64,000 nt of DNA from Alligator mississippiensis (taxonomy: Eukaryota; Chordata; Crocodylia; Alligatoridae). The DNA lies in NCBI RefSeq assembly GCF_030867095.1, contig NC_081828.1:51809434-51873433 (forward strand), in the 5' to 3' direction. The position numbers were made by a program, and so were the translations under genes. The first letter of the stretch is position 1. Each line of letters opens with the position of its first letter. Below, one piece after another: positions 45,801 through 57,800 of this stretch. The notes below the pieces were generated by a model, which was not told the DNA's origin, made no database searches, and worked only from the letters and a program-made list of their open reading frames with translations.

Positions 45801-48800
45801 CTGACTCAAAGACAGGACTGTTTCCAAGAACTCCTTCAAAGAGAAAGGGTCAATGAAAATCCTTCTTGGTGAGAATCATCACATTTTTGTGACCCTTCAG
45901 ATTATGTAAAGCAGGGAAAATTTTTAAAATTTCCTTTCACTATTCACTTTCTGTGCTATTCTCTGGCTTTTTGTTAAGTCAAATTAATTAATAGATAGTT
46001 AGCAGGATGTACAGTCAAATCTCTGGCTATGTCTTCATATCTAAAAAGAAATGCGTGTTTTGCTTTTAAGTGAGGTAATCTTAATTATCCTGCACTAGAA
46101 GCCTAGTGAAGACAAGGCATCTGTAATGTAGCCAAGCAAAGTCAGGACCCTACTGTTCACTAACAGCTAATGTTACCTTGCTACATAGCAGTAAGAACTG
46201 CTGCACGTTGTCTCCAGTAGGATTTTATGGTAAAGTAGCTCAGGAATCTCTCTGAAAACACACTTGTTTTTTGTCCCTGAAAGCAAAACTTATGTTTTCA
46301 TCTACCTTGGGAATCTGAATGGTATGTTATCCTCTGATAGTTATTGGGTTTTTGAACATCACTCAGAACCTCTAGGTCACTATAAAAACATCTAAATATT
46401 AACATGACTGTTTTTTGCCTACAGTAAATGGTGAGTGCTGTTGGAAAAAAATGTCAGCAATTTGGTTAATGTTTTAATATTCTGCTCATTTCCCCACAAA
46501 GATAAATCCTGTGGGTTTTTCTTATCAGCCTTTATGTGCTAGCAGAGGTGATAGAGAGGCATGGACTTCTCTGATTCCTTTTTTCTTTACCTTGTATGCA
46601 CCAACTTCTGACTGGTCAAAATCTGGTGGAAGTGGTGCCCACACTAGTGATTCCCCATGTGAGTGGTTGTATTTGTGCTGTGTCTGCAACAAGGGTAGAA
46701 GATCCACAAGAAACTCTCCCTTCCTAGTAACTGCAAGCACGAGTCCCAGCTGCTTAAGGATAGTGCCTTGCACACTGATGCACATCCATTCTGTCTCCGC
46801 CTTTCACTAGCTTTGGTAGGGAAATGCCCCTTATGGAGCTGGTGGCCAAGAAGGAGTGATTGTAAATCAGTAACTCCCCAGACTCCCATGGAAATCACTT
46901 TTCTGGACACAAGCAAAAAGGAGGTTAGTTATGTGGAAGGAAAGGTGGGGAATTAGTGAGTATGAGCTGGAGTGCTGGTGATGATCAAGAGTCCTCAGTC
47001 TGATAAGCATTTGCTCACATTGCTGCTGCTGGAGGAGAGAGGACTAGGTGGTGGAGCAGTAAGCTATCCTAACTCAGGTACCTCATAGATTCATAGATTG
47101 TCAGGGGCTGGAAGGGAACTCGCAAGATCATCAGGTCCAGCCCCCCTGCAGTAGGCAGGAAAGACAACTGGGATTAGGTGACCCCAGAGAGGTGACTGTC
47201 CAGTTTCCTCTTGAAGATTTCCAGGGTAGGTGATTGCACCACTTCTGGAGGGAGTGTAAGAATGTGCTGATTGCCTCTTGGCCTATAATATCATACTGGT
47301 CAGGTTTCAGACAGAGGATTTTGCAAAATGATCAGGTTAGCTTATGCCACTCAGTTCAATTGTTTCAGGGTCCCTGCAGGCTGAGGCAATTGTTAAATTG
47401 GTGCAAACTGAGACAGGGTCAGTCAAAAGGCTTTGTTTAAAAGTGCAAAGCTAGAAACGTATTCTCAAAACCTGCACGCTCAGATTCTGGAGTTAGGATG
47501 GCCCTGAGGTAATGAAGTACATGGAGCTTTCTCTGTAATGCTCTCTTGTTTTGTGAGGGGGCTGCCTCTGGCACCCTGTTCCTACAGTCCAGGTCCACTA
47601 ACCTCGACTTGTTGGGTGTCACAAGACAGGACCTCTGAGGGCTAATTCTGGGAAGGTTGACAGGTGACTCTACTTCCTCTACTTCCCTCCCTCTCACTTA
47701 ATCTGTCAAGCCTCAGCTGGTGTTTGCCCTCTAGGGTGCAAAGATCTGTTTGTTCACCAAAGCATTGGCTAAAAGGCCACTTGAAATGCTGAATGAGTTT
47801 GCTTGTGGGAGTGTTGTTGAATTTGCATTGTGTTGGTTGATTAGAACAAATGTGTGCATGTGAGCGCATGCACAATTGATCTGTATGTTCCTAGAAGCTG
47901 CACAGACCTTGTACAAATCTGCAACTTCTATTCACACTGTTCAATTTAGAAATTAATGGATTGTACCTTCTACACCGTGTTCTTCATCCCTTGATTTTAA
48001 AGCAATTCTCCTTCTCCCTGCAGATTGGTAACCTTGGCCCAAGTCTCTCAGCTGATCAGTGGCAGAGCCAGCTATAGAGCCCAGGTCTTTGGACTCCACT
48101 CCCAGGCTCTGTGGGCTGGACTGTTCTGTTTATCCCTGTGCTCTAGGTTTAAAGTGCTGTCAAGACACTCACACTAACTCATTGTCTCTTGTTTCTTTTC
48201 AGTTTTTTGAGGCCTTTTCCAGAAGTCCAGAGGATGGAAAGAGGATCTCTCGTGAGTATTCAGTTGCCTTTTAACCCTTTGATTGAAACCCCGGTCAGAA
48301 TTCTCCTTGCAGAGTTGTTTCCTTTCAGTTTGCAGCCAGCCCCCATGCTTGCTGAGTTCTGGAGCTGGGGCAGGCTGGGAGCGCAGTGCCCCTGACTTGG
48401 GCAGGTGGGGCATTGCCAGTGGGAGGGAGCTCTAGGACAACCCCTTGCCTCTGAAAGGGAAAATCCTGCAGGGTGTCAGTGAAACTTGAACCTGACAAAA
48501 GAGGTGCATCTCTGCCCTGATCCCTTAACCGTTGGGCTGCAGAGACTGCCATATGGACTGGGGAGGTGCCCAGTAAGGCCCAGTAGCATTTTGATCCCTC
48601 TTCTACAAGGCGAAGTTGATGTGGCAGCAAGACAGGAGGGACCCAGTATGGATGGGAGCTGGAGCTGGGACAGGTTGTGTCGGCTACTAGCCAACAGATA
48701 CCACCTTTGGCTGCTTGTGAAGATTGCTGTGGGGTTAAGCTCTGTGTATTTTGTTCCCTCCACAGATGTTGATTCCAGCCTTCAGGCCTTGAGACAGGGC

Positions 48801-51800
48801 ATAATCACCCACCTGGAGAAGTACCAGGATGTTTATCCCCCATTGGAGCCAGGCAGGTAACTGGAGGGTAATGGAATAACACCAGTACCAATTGTATTTA
48901 GTGTGTGTGCATGTTTGTGAGAGAAAGAGATATAGTAGCATGCAATTGGGCTCAGAGATGAGATCTTTCCAGGGGCAGGGGGAGCATTGGTGTCTTGTGG
49001 GGTGAGAGATCAGGAAAGGAACAGAGTCATCCATAACAAGGCTTTTAGTAGCAGTTCTGTCATGGATACTCTGCTATGTTTCTTGGCTCCAGATCTAGGT
49101 TCTTACACATGTTGATAATGACAGTAATCAGGTGCTCACTTTAGAAGCACTCATGTTTATCATTTCTAACTGAATTCCTTTGGGAGTGGACTGGATGCCT
49201 TTCCCAGGCTTTCTTTTTGAGGTTTTCTGGACACTTAATAAACAAAACTAGGTCTATAACTAAGGTTCTTGATTTCAAAAGTTCTGATCAGAGAAAACAA
49301 GCAGTAGGATTAAATGGCTAGGCATTGGCATCATTAAAAAGAAATGAAAGGATAAACAAAAATTGTTCAGTACTAAGGTACTTGTTTATCAAAGTCTTCC
49401 CTTCAGAAATCAAAGGGAACCAAGTGAAGTTAGCTGACATATGGAGCCCAGAGATTTGAATGTGGATGAGACTTGGAATTCCTGCAAGTCAAAGATGCAC
49501 ATACTGTCTAGATCTTGTATCCCAAGTAATGGGGGAAACAGTTGTGGGGAAGGGCTCCTGACCAAAGTGGATAAAGGAACCACCTCAAAGATATGCTATT
49601 TTCTTTAAATACAAGACACACCCCCCCAAATACAAGACACCCCTTTTTCCCCCCACAAATTGGAAATTGGGGTGTGCACTATAAGCAAGGAAGTACAGCA
49701 ACAGCAGTTTCTGTTGCTCAAGCTTCTGCTGCGGGGGACAAAAAGAAGAAATTGCACATCTTCCACAGGAAACAGAATAGTGAGCGAGGCTGGACTCCTG
49801 AGCTGCTGTTACTCAGTGACTTATTACAAGGACAGATCTTTATTTCTTCATTCTGACTTTGAAAAACAAGTTGTCTGTCTTATTCCAGGGTGTGTTGCAT
49901 GCCAGAAAATACGGTATTAGGAGTACATGGGAATCCTGTAAGAAATTTAAAAAAGGAACTGATCAGCAAAGAAAGCTGTGTGTGAGTAGTCAGGAAGTGT
50001 TATGGATAAAGAGAGAATTGCCCCAAAGCAAACTAAGACCTCACAAAGGATGTTAAAACACCTAGCAAAACACTTCCAGCCATACAAATGAAAAACCTCC
50101 ACAAACCCAAAGAAAAATGTTGCAAGGGTTAGGGCTACTGTGTGCTAAAGATGAGGGAGAAATTAAAGAAGATAGCTTAGGCATGGCCTAAAACCAAAAT
50201 GAATACTGCACCTCAATTTTCAGTATGCCTGATGGTGGTGAATGTGGGTTGTAGGGGTGGGGGAGGCTGAAGAACTAATGGGAACAAGATTATGGAAATG
50301 GCCATCTCAGCTGGGAAAAATTGGATAAACTCTGTCCAGAATTCTGAGGAGAGTTGCACATGAGAATTAAAAAAAAAACAAAAAACTTTGCTACCAGATT
50401 TGTAATCAGTCAAATTGGGAATGGCACCTGGTACGTGGGCTTTCCTGCCTGTTGTTTCTTCTACAGGCACTTCAACTCATCTGCAGGGCTGCACCAGGTG
50501 ACCCTTAAGGTTCCTTTCAACCCCATGATTCTGCAGATTTTGTATAATGTGGCCATTTCCCAGCTTGAAGAGTTATGCCCCAAGTGGTGCTGCCTGTTTG
50601 TTCTTTATGCACTTGTTGCCACTTTTCCAGTGCTTACGTGGGGGGAACGTTCCTGTCTTAGTGACAACCCGTCCTGTTGTCTTGTTTTTTTTCCCTTATA
50701 GCACAGAGGAGGTTCATGGATTCTTTCAGAAAAACAAAGTTGCGTACCTGTCCCTTATCTTTGAGAAGAACGACTCCTTTGTGGGCAGAGAGGTGATGTT
50801 TTTTTGTAGTGTTATGTTGCTCTAGCCCCTGCAGTTGTGATGATGTCCCCCCCACCACATGCCTGTGTTTGTTGTTGTTAGCACATAGAAAGAGAGGGCA
50901 GTTATTTTCGCAAAGAGGTTTCTGCGAAGTAGTATGACCAGAGGAGCAAGTTCTCCTTCCACACCCTGCACCTCTGAAGAGTTTAATTGGCATTGAGGCA
51001 TAACATTAGTCTGGAGCCCTTCTTTATGCCCCTTCTAGTTTCCATAGATATTACATACCATTTGCTGCAGAGGGAAGAATATGAGACCCAAGTAGTTTTC
51101 CAAAGATGAATAAGCCCTGGGCTCAAGAGCCAGAATTTGATGGGTTTCAAACTCATCTCTTCACCCAGTTTGGACCAATCCCTTACCCCCTGTGTGTCTC
51201 CAATGACAGTTAATGTTTTTCTACCTCTTGGGACTATTGGGAGGGCCAGGTAATGTTTGGGCACTGCCTGGAGGATGTGAAGGGTTATACTGGAACTGAA
51301 TTGTCCTGCTGGCCTGGAGGAGCTACGGGCTTCCCACTGAACTCCCTAAGGTCAGCTCTGCCCACAGAGGAAAACTGCTGTGATGGGCCTGGTTCCTGGG
51401 ACATTCTGTGCCTTGGGTAGCCTGACCTGGGAGCATCTGGCATTTCAGGTGACCCTGGACATGCAGCAGTACATGAACATTGCTGTCAGGAGAGTCTTGA
51501 GCAATGAGGAGGAGCTGGTGAAGGAGTACAACGTGACCACCTTCCCTTCTGCCTACTTGCTTGTCAGCAACGGCTCCTTCTCTCGCATCTCTGTGTGAGT
51601 GCTTCCCTGCTAATTCCCAGGTTGCAAACAGACCACCCCTGTTGTTAGCTGGTTAAAGCTTTACCTGTGCTGTACCCAGAGACTGAGGGTTTGAATCCTG
51701 GCACTTGTGGTTAGGGCTGATGATGGACAGGCTGCCTGTGCTTGGGCAGGAAGTGTGAATCCCAGCCTTTGTGGGTAGCTTTTAGGATGCTTGGATACTG

Positions 51801-54800
51801 CCTGGATAATGACATTCATCAGGGTTCTGTGGAAGCTGCTTTACCAACCTGTAGACTTTGATAGAGAACGCCCTTTCTATCTGATCTTTTAAAGCTGTTT
51901 TACAGCCCCTTGTTCAGAAGGGTGGTGTTGAGTTGAAGAGGGTAAAGCTGACCCCTCCAGAGCTGAGCAGGAATTGTATGAAAGGTAGAGGAAAGTGCAT
52001 CTTTTAGGGGAACTGGCTGCAGACAGTAACTCACCGTGAGATTTTTCTAGCTTCTTCCTGCTTCCCTGAAGCACCCTGGGGGGTGGCACTGCTGGTGTAG
52101 ACTGAGGAGGGTAGAACATTTAAAGTGCTTCCTAGTCACCTCTCACATTCCTGACAAGGAACTCTAGGCAGCACTTGGCACTTCTCTTCTGCTGCTAGAG
52201 GCAGAAATAAATGCTCTTCTTGGAAACATAGGGTGAGAGAAGGCTGCAGAAAGTAGAGTAGAGAGGGGGTATCTGGGGCTGGTGAGATGCATGGGGAGAG
52301 GGTGAAGAGGCCCAGAAAGGGCCTTTCATACACTCCTGGTAAGGAGTCTCCTCTTGTTTCAGGGTGTGATATCTCATATGCCTGGGCTGGGGGGGGGGGG
52401 GTCTGGCAGCTGGGGGTCTATCAGGGTAGAGAGGAGACAGAGACATCTCTCATATTTTGTCTTTGCCTCTTTAACAGGCAAGAGGAGGCACGATCATCCT
52501 ACACCTCCTTTCTCAGGGGCCTGTCTGGTATTAATGACAAGACTCTAATATTAAAAGCCCAGAATGTAACAACACCTCCTCCTTCAAGGGTGCCAGATGC
52601 AGAGCACCCAACAGAAACAACCCATTGGAATTATGCTGACAGGTAAGAAATGCTTTCTCTTGTTCTTCTGTCTGTCCAAATTTCTTCCCTTATGAAGCCT
52701 GAGTGCATTAAGATGCTGAATCATGACTAACATGAGGAGCTTGAAGGGAGTGACCCTCTCAATGTGGACAGACCCACCAGGCTGTCAGTGCTCCATTTTT
52801 TTCTCTTCAGCTCCAAGCTCTACATGGCTGACCTGGAATCTGCACTGCACCACTCCCTGAGGGTAGAGACAGCCAAGTTCTCCATCCTGGAGGGAGAGCA
52901 GCTGGAGGCCCTGAAGCGCTATGTGGCAGTGTTGACCAAGGTGAGCACTAAGGAGACTTCAACCAGGCAAGGCTTCAGTTGACTGAACAGTTTTCCAATC
53001 CCCACGTCCTGAGAGCAGGTGTTGGGTGTTGCCAGACAGAGAGGAAAATCACTGGATTGCCCCACTGTCAGGTTAGAGGCAAGGCCAGCTGTTGCATTAA
53101 TTACCCAGCTAATGAGGCTGTTCCTTGCAAACTAATTCATCCCAAGTCCATTTCAACTGGTTCCTAACAATGTGGCAGGCCACTTTGGGAGAGGTCAAAC
53201 TGTTTGAAAATGCCACATTCTGGTTGGCATATGTTCCTGACAGTGTCTTTCCCATGCATTTCCAGTGCAGCTGTGGCCCAACCAAGCTGTAGGAAGCTCA
53301 CAGGTATGGCTGTGTGTAAACACCAGGCTCTCACTGGATCTGAGCCCTGGATGTGGATATGGTCTTTGTTTAACTATTACCAGAAACAGGATTGCATCAA
53401 CCACTCAGCTGGGAACAAAATCCCTACTTCCCGTCTCTGACCTATGCAAGTGACCTGACCAGCCCCATCCACCTCTGACATGTGCTACTCCTTTTTGAAA
53501 CCCTATGTACCTATGCACAATGATTCAGCCTGGGCCAAGCTGCCACTAGGGGAAGTAATGGTGGCACTGCTGTTTCTTCCATCCTCAACTTGAAGTTTTG
53601 TTTTCTCCCAACTTTCTGCTCTGTTCTCTGCCTTTAAGCCCTGAACTGGCCATATCATCAGAGTGCAGAGGGCACCACTCCTTGACTCAGCAGCTTTGAA
53701 ATGTCTCCTTTCCTGTGGCATATGAATGACTGGCAGCTGCTTATCCATATGTTGGAATTTGACTGACTAGCTGCGTGAGGAGGGCAGGGCTAGGATAGCA
53801 GGGATTCATGTAGGTCAGGGCGAGGTGCCTTGGCATAGCTGTGCCGAATCTGCTAAACTCCTCTGCTTACTGCCAGACCTCAGTTAAGGCTGTCATTGAA
53901 CACTGAGTTAAGGCTGTCTTGAACACAGAGGAATTATTGAATTATTTAAATGAATATCCTACTTCACCACCTTCCCTTAGGAGCATGGGGACTGCCTTCT
54001 CCTTCACATACTTAAGGAGATGTGGAGAGGTTCTATGGCTTTTGGTCTTATTTTGCAACCTTACAGGAAGAGTCTGTACTGGGAAATGCTTTGATGGCAT
54101 CCAACAGCTGTAGCAATACTGGGTTTTGATTAGGGGACAGCTCTTCAGAGAGAGGCAACAGAGGATCCAGTGCTGAAATAGCACAAGGAACTCAGCTTGC
54201 CAAGCATGCTCGCCTCCTCCAGCAAAGTTCATAGGTCTTGGACTGCTCTTGAGGGCAGGAGTGTTGACTTTGCAGCCTCCATTTGTGCTGTTTTCTCACT
54301 GTAAAAATTGAGAGCTGGGTGTCAACCTGTTTCTAGTCTGGAAATAGCTGGTGCTGGGGATTGAACCATGATGTTTCAGACTTTGGCCACTAGATGGAGC
54401 AGTGCCACCAGGATTTCTCCAGCAGAAATGACAGGATCAGCAATTAATGGCCACTCCCCTAGTTTTGGGTGATTATGTCTGCTTTCCTGTGTGTTTACTA
54501 ATTATATAGCATAACAGGGTTCCTATGTATGACAGATGAGTAACAGCCAAGTGCTTTTTGCCTCTTGTTTTGTTTATTCTTCTTTTTTCATTTGTTCACC
54601 TGCTGTTTTTGTCCTTCAGTCCTGCCTGTCTCTCTCTCTATGTATGCCTCTGTGATGTGGGTCTTTCTTTCTGCTTGTGTGATGTGTGTGTCACTCAGTT
54701 CCCCAGTCCCTAGAGTGCTTGTGGTTTTAAAGTGCAGATACTAATCGGATTTTAGTTGGCTTATTGTCAAAGTAGCTTTCTGTGTTCCTTGGAGATGATC

Positions 54801-57800
54801 TGGAGCTGCGATCAAGATTTGGATCTTGGCTCTTGGCCTGAGGGTTGATTTGTTCATATGGGAAGCACCCTGAATACAGATGAAGAGACTTCCTAACACT
54901 AGCCTCTGGGATCCTGGTGAAAAGGGTCCTTCATAACCAGCTGGAGCCATGGGTAGCCGGGTGCTCCCCCACAGCCAGTGTTCTCTTACCATTCCCATTC
55001 TGGTAGCGACTGGGCCTGTCATAGCTGAGTTCCTTACAAGCAGTGTCTCACTTACAGAGAGCATTTGTGGCAAAGCTAGGGCATGGACTGTGTTGCTACA
55101 TGCACATTTGTTTTATGTTGCCCACAAAGCTGTAACTTCTCCAGACTCTTTCTGGACCCAAAGCCAAGAGTCTCCACAGCATCTGTGTTCCTCAGGCATG
55201 ACCAGGGTTGAGACTTGTCACTCACTGTATTTCCTCCTCTCTGTTTTTGGTGTAGTACTTTCCTGGACGTCCCTTTGTCAAGAATTTCTTGCATTCTTTG
55301 GACAACTGGCTGGAGGAGGTGAAGGAACCGAACATTTCCCACAGAGCCTTGGAGAAAGCCTTGAAGAATAAAAAAGATGTAAGACACTTAGAGAGTGTTT
55401 CCCTTCTGCACTGTAAGGAGGGACAAAGGGTGTATTAGGTTGCCTGAATCCCTTCACTGGGGTTCAACTTCCTACTTTTGCTTCCCTTCCTCCCTCAGTT
55501 TTTCACTGGGGTTGTTTTCTGTAAATTCACCCCTGTCTGTTTCCCCATCAGCCTCCAAATCCAGCGGTGCTGACAAACAGTGTGACATGGGTGGGTTGCC
55601 AGGGCAGTGAACCTCGCTACCGGGGATATTCCTGCTCCATCTGGACACTCTTCCACCTGCTGACAGTGCAGGCATCACTGTACAGTGCGCGGAATGCAGG
55701 TACAAGATAACTGTGCATTTAGTTTACATCAGCCAATATGGCCATACAGAAAGTGGTGTGGAAACTATCCTGTTGTAAGCAGTTTACGGTTGCCTGATGC
55801 TGCATGGGCATCAGAAAACTTCTAACATTATTAGGAGACTAGAGAGAAGAGAGTTGGATACCAGGAGAAGCAGAGTTGTCCATAAAAAATAAAGTCTATC
55901 CAGGAGGTCTGGCTGAATCCAGAAACATGGTTCTCAACATTTTTAGGCTCAAGACACCCCTCCATAACTTTTCAGAATATAGCAGCACCGTACTTGCAAT
56001 TAATATAGCAGCACCCTATTTCATTGTTTCTGCCAAATAACTTCTAGTTCTGTTACCAACTTCAGACATATTCCCAATGTTCCCAAATTAATTTCTGACA
56101 TCAGAGAAAAAGCAGTTATCTCCCTCATGCCTGTTTTTGTCTTACAGTTAACCCAGTCCCCTTTTTTTATAACTTTATTTATAAAATAATCAAACTTATC
56201 AAACAACAAGTTTGACATTTAAAGTTACAGATTCGAAATTTCAAGTCATTGTCCACAGAAGTCAACCCAGTCACTTTTATATAGGGCTGGATGTTATTTA
56301 TTCTGCACAGCATTGAACTGTCTTATTGTGTGTGCCCAAAATGGAGTGAGGAACGTGGCTCTGACCACCAGAAGAGTTGCAGAAGCCAACCTAGTATTGG
56401 AGCAGCCTTGAAACTGGGGACAAGGAGTTCTCCCACTACTGAAAGCATAGAAGTAACCCTTGCTTCTCTCCACCTAGTTCTACCTATCTCAGCAACTATA
56501 TATTACTGCATTTATTATAGCAGTGGTTTTAGTGATGGTTCTTACTTTTGCTGTAGAATCCTGGAGTGTAAAGCTTAGGTCAGGTGGGTCAGTAGCAGCA
56601 GCATTATGGCAGTCACTTGTCAGGTTGGGCACCCTTTCCTTCTGCAGCCATGCAGAGGCACAATCTCTATGGGTGAAGAGATCTTCTATCCATCACCTAT
56701 ATCCAGGGTGTCTGTAATGCCCTAGACCAGATGCATCATGAAGTGTGATGCACTCTGAGACAATAGCACCATCCTGCTCACTTCTTTCCAAAGTCTTCAC
56801 TTCATTTCTGGCTGGATTCCCCGCCCCTACATGAAACATATACAGCAGTGAGGTAAGAGGCTTTGTTGCTGCTGCTTCTAGGCATATGTTGGAGCCCTGA
56901 ATTCCCATCTGCCTAGCTGGTGGAAACTGGTCTCCTTTGTGCAGCATGTCAGTACCTTGCCTTTATCACTGGGAAGCTTTGCATGGCACTCTCTTCTCAT
57001 GAGCCAAAGGCAGTACTGACATCTCCATTTAGCTACCCCCACACATCACATGAGAACAAGACCACAGCTTGAAATGATATCTAGCTCTTATATGTTCAGT
57101 GGGAGAATTGGGTGAGATAAGCAGTCACAGAATTGTAGGAAAATATTCCTGGAAGTGGGACTCAGGAGGTCATCTAGTCCCAGCCCGTGCTCAAGGCAGG
57201 ATCATCCCAGTCTAAAACATCTCATCCAAGTGTTTATGTAGCTTGCACTTAAAAACTTCCCGTGGTGGAGATTCTGGAACCTCTTTCAGGTAACCTGTCT
57301 GAACCATGCCCCTAGTTAGAAGGTTATTGCTAAGATCCAAGGTAAGTCTCCCTAGTTGCAATTTTAAGCTTATTGCTTCTTATCCTGTCCCCTGTAGCCA
57401 CAGAAAACAGTTTGTCACCACCCTGTTTTGGAGCTGCCTTGAGGTATTAGACGACTGTTATCAAATTCCCCTCAGTTATCTTTTCTGCAGTCTAAACTCT
57501 AGGTCTTCTGACCTTTCCTTGAATTCAGAGTCACTAGAGCATTTCTTTAGCAGAATCTATGTTATTTTGACTGCACAGTCAGACTTTGGCATTGCTGTCA
57601 GCCTATCAGGGCCCCACTGCCCAACAAGGCCCAGGATCCTGTGCTGTCCCAGGATGCATGTGTCCTAAATGACAGGAGAAGCCTTGCTTCTTTGACTGGC
57701 CCTTGGCTGTACCCCATGCAGATCTTTACATGGGGCAGTGTACCCAATGCTGGCTGCTCTGGGGGATGTTTGCAATTTTCTGGTCCCACCCAGCCTCAGA

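Noticed and set aside
49593-49920. Open frames and TACAAGACACCCC repeats in intron 4 of copy 2
   Set aside because: They resemble a dispersed repeat ending in AAAATACGGTA, but I could not fix both ends or a family, and the frames carry no motif.
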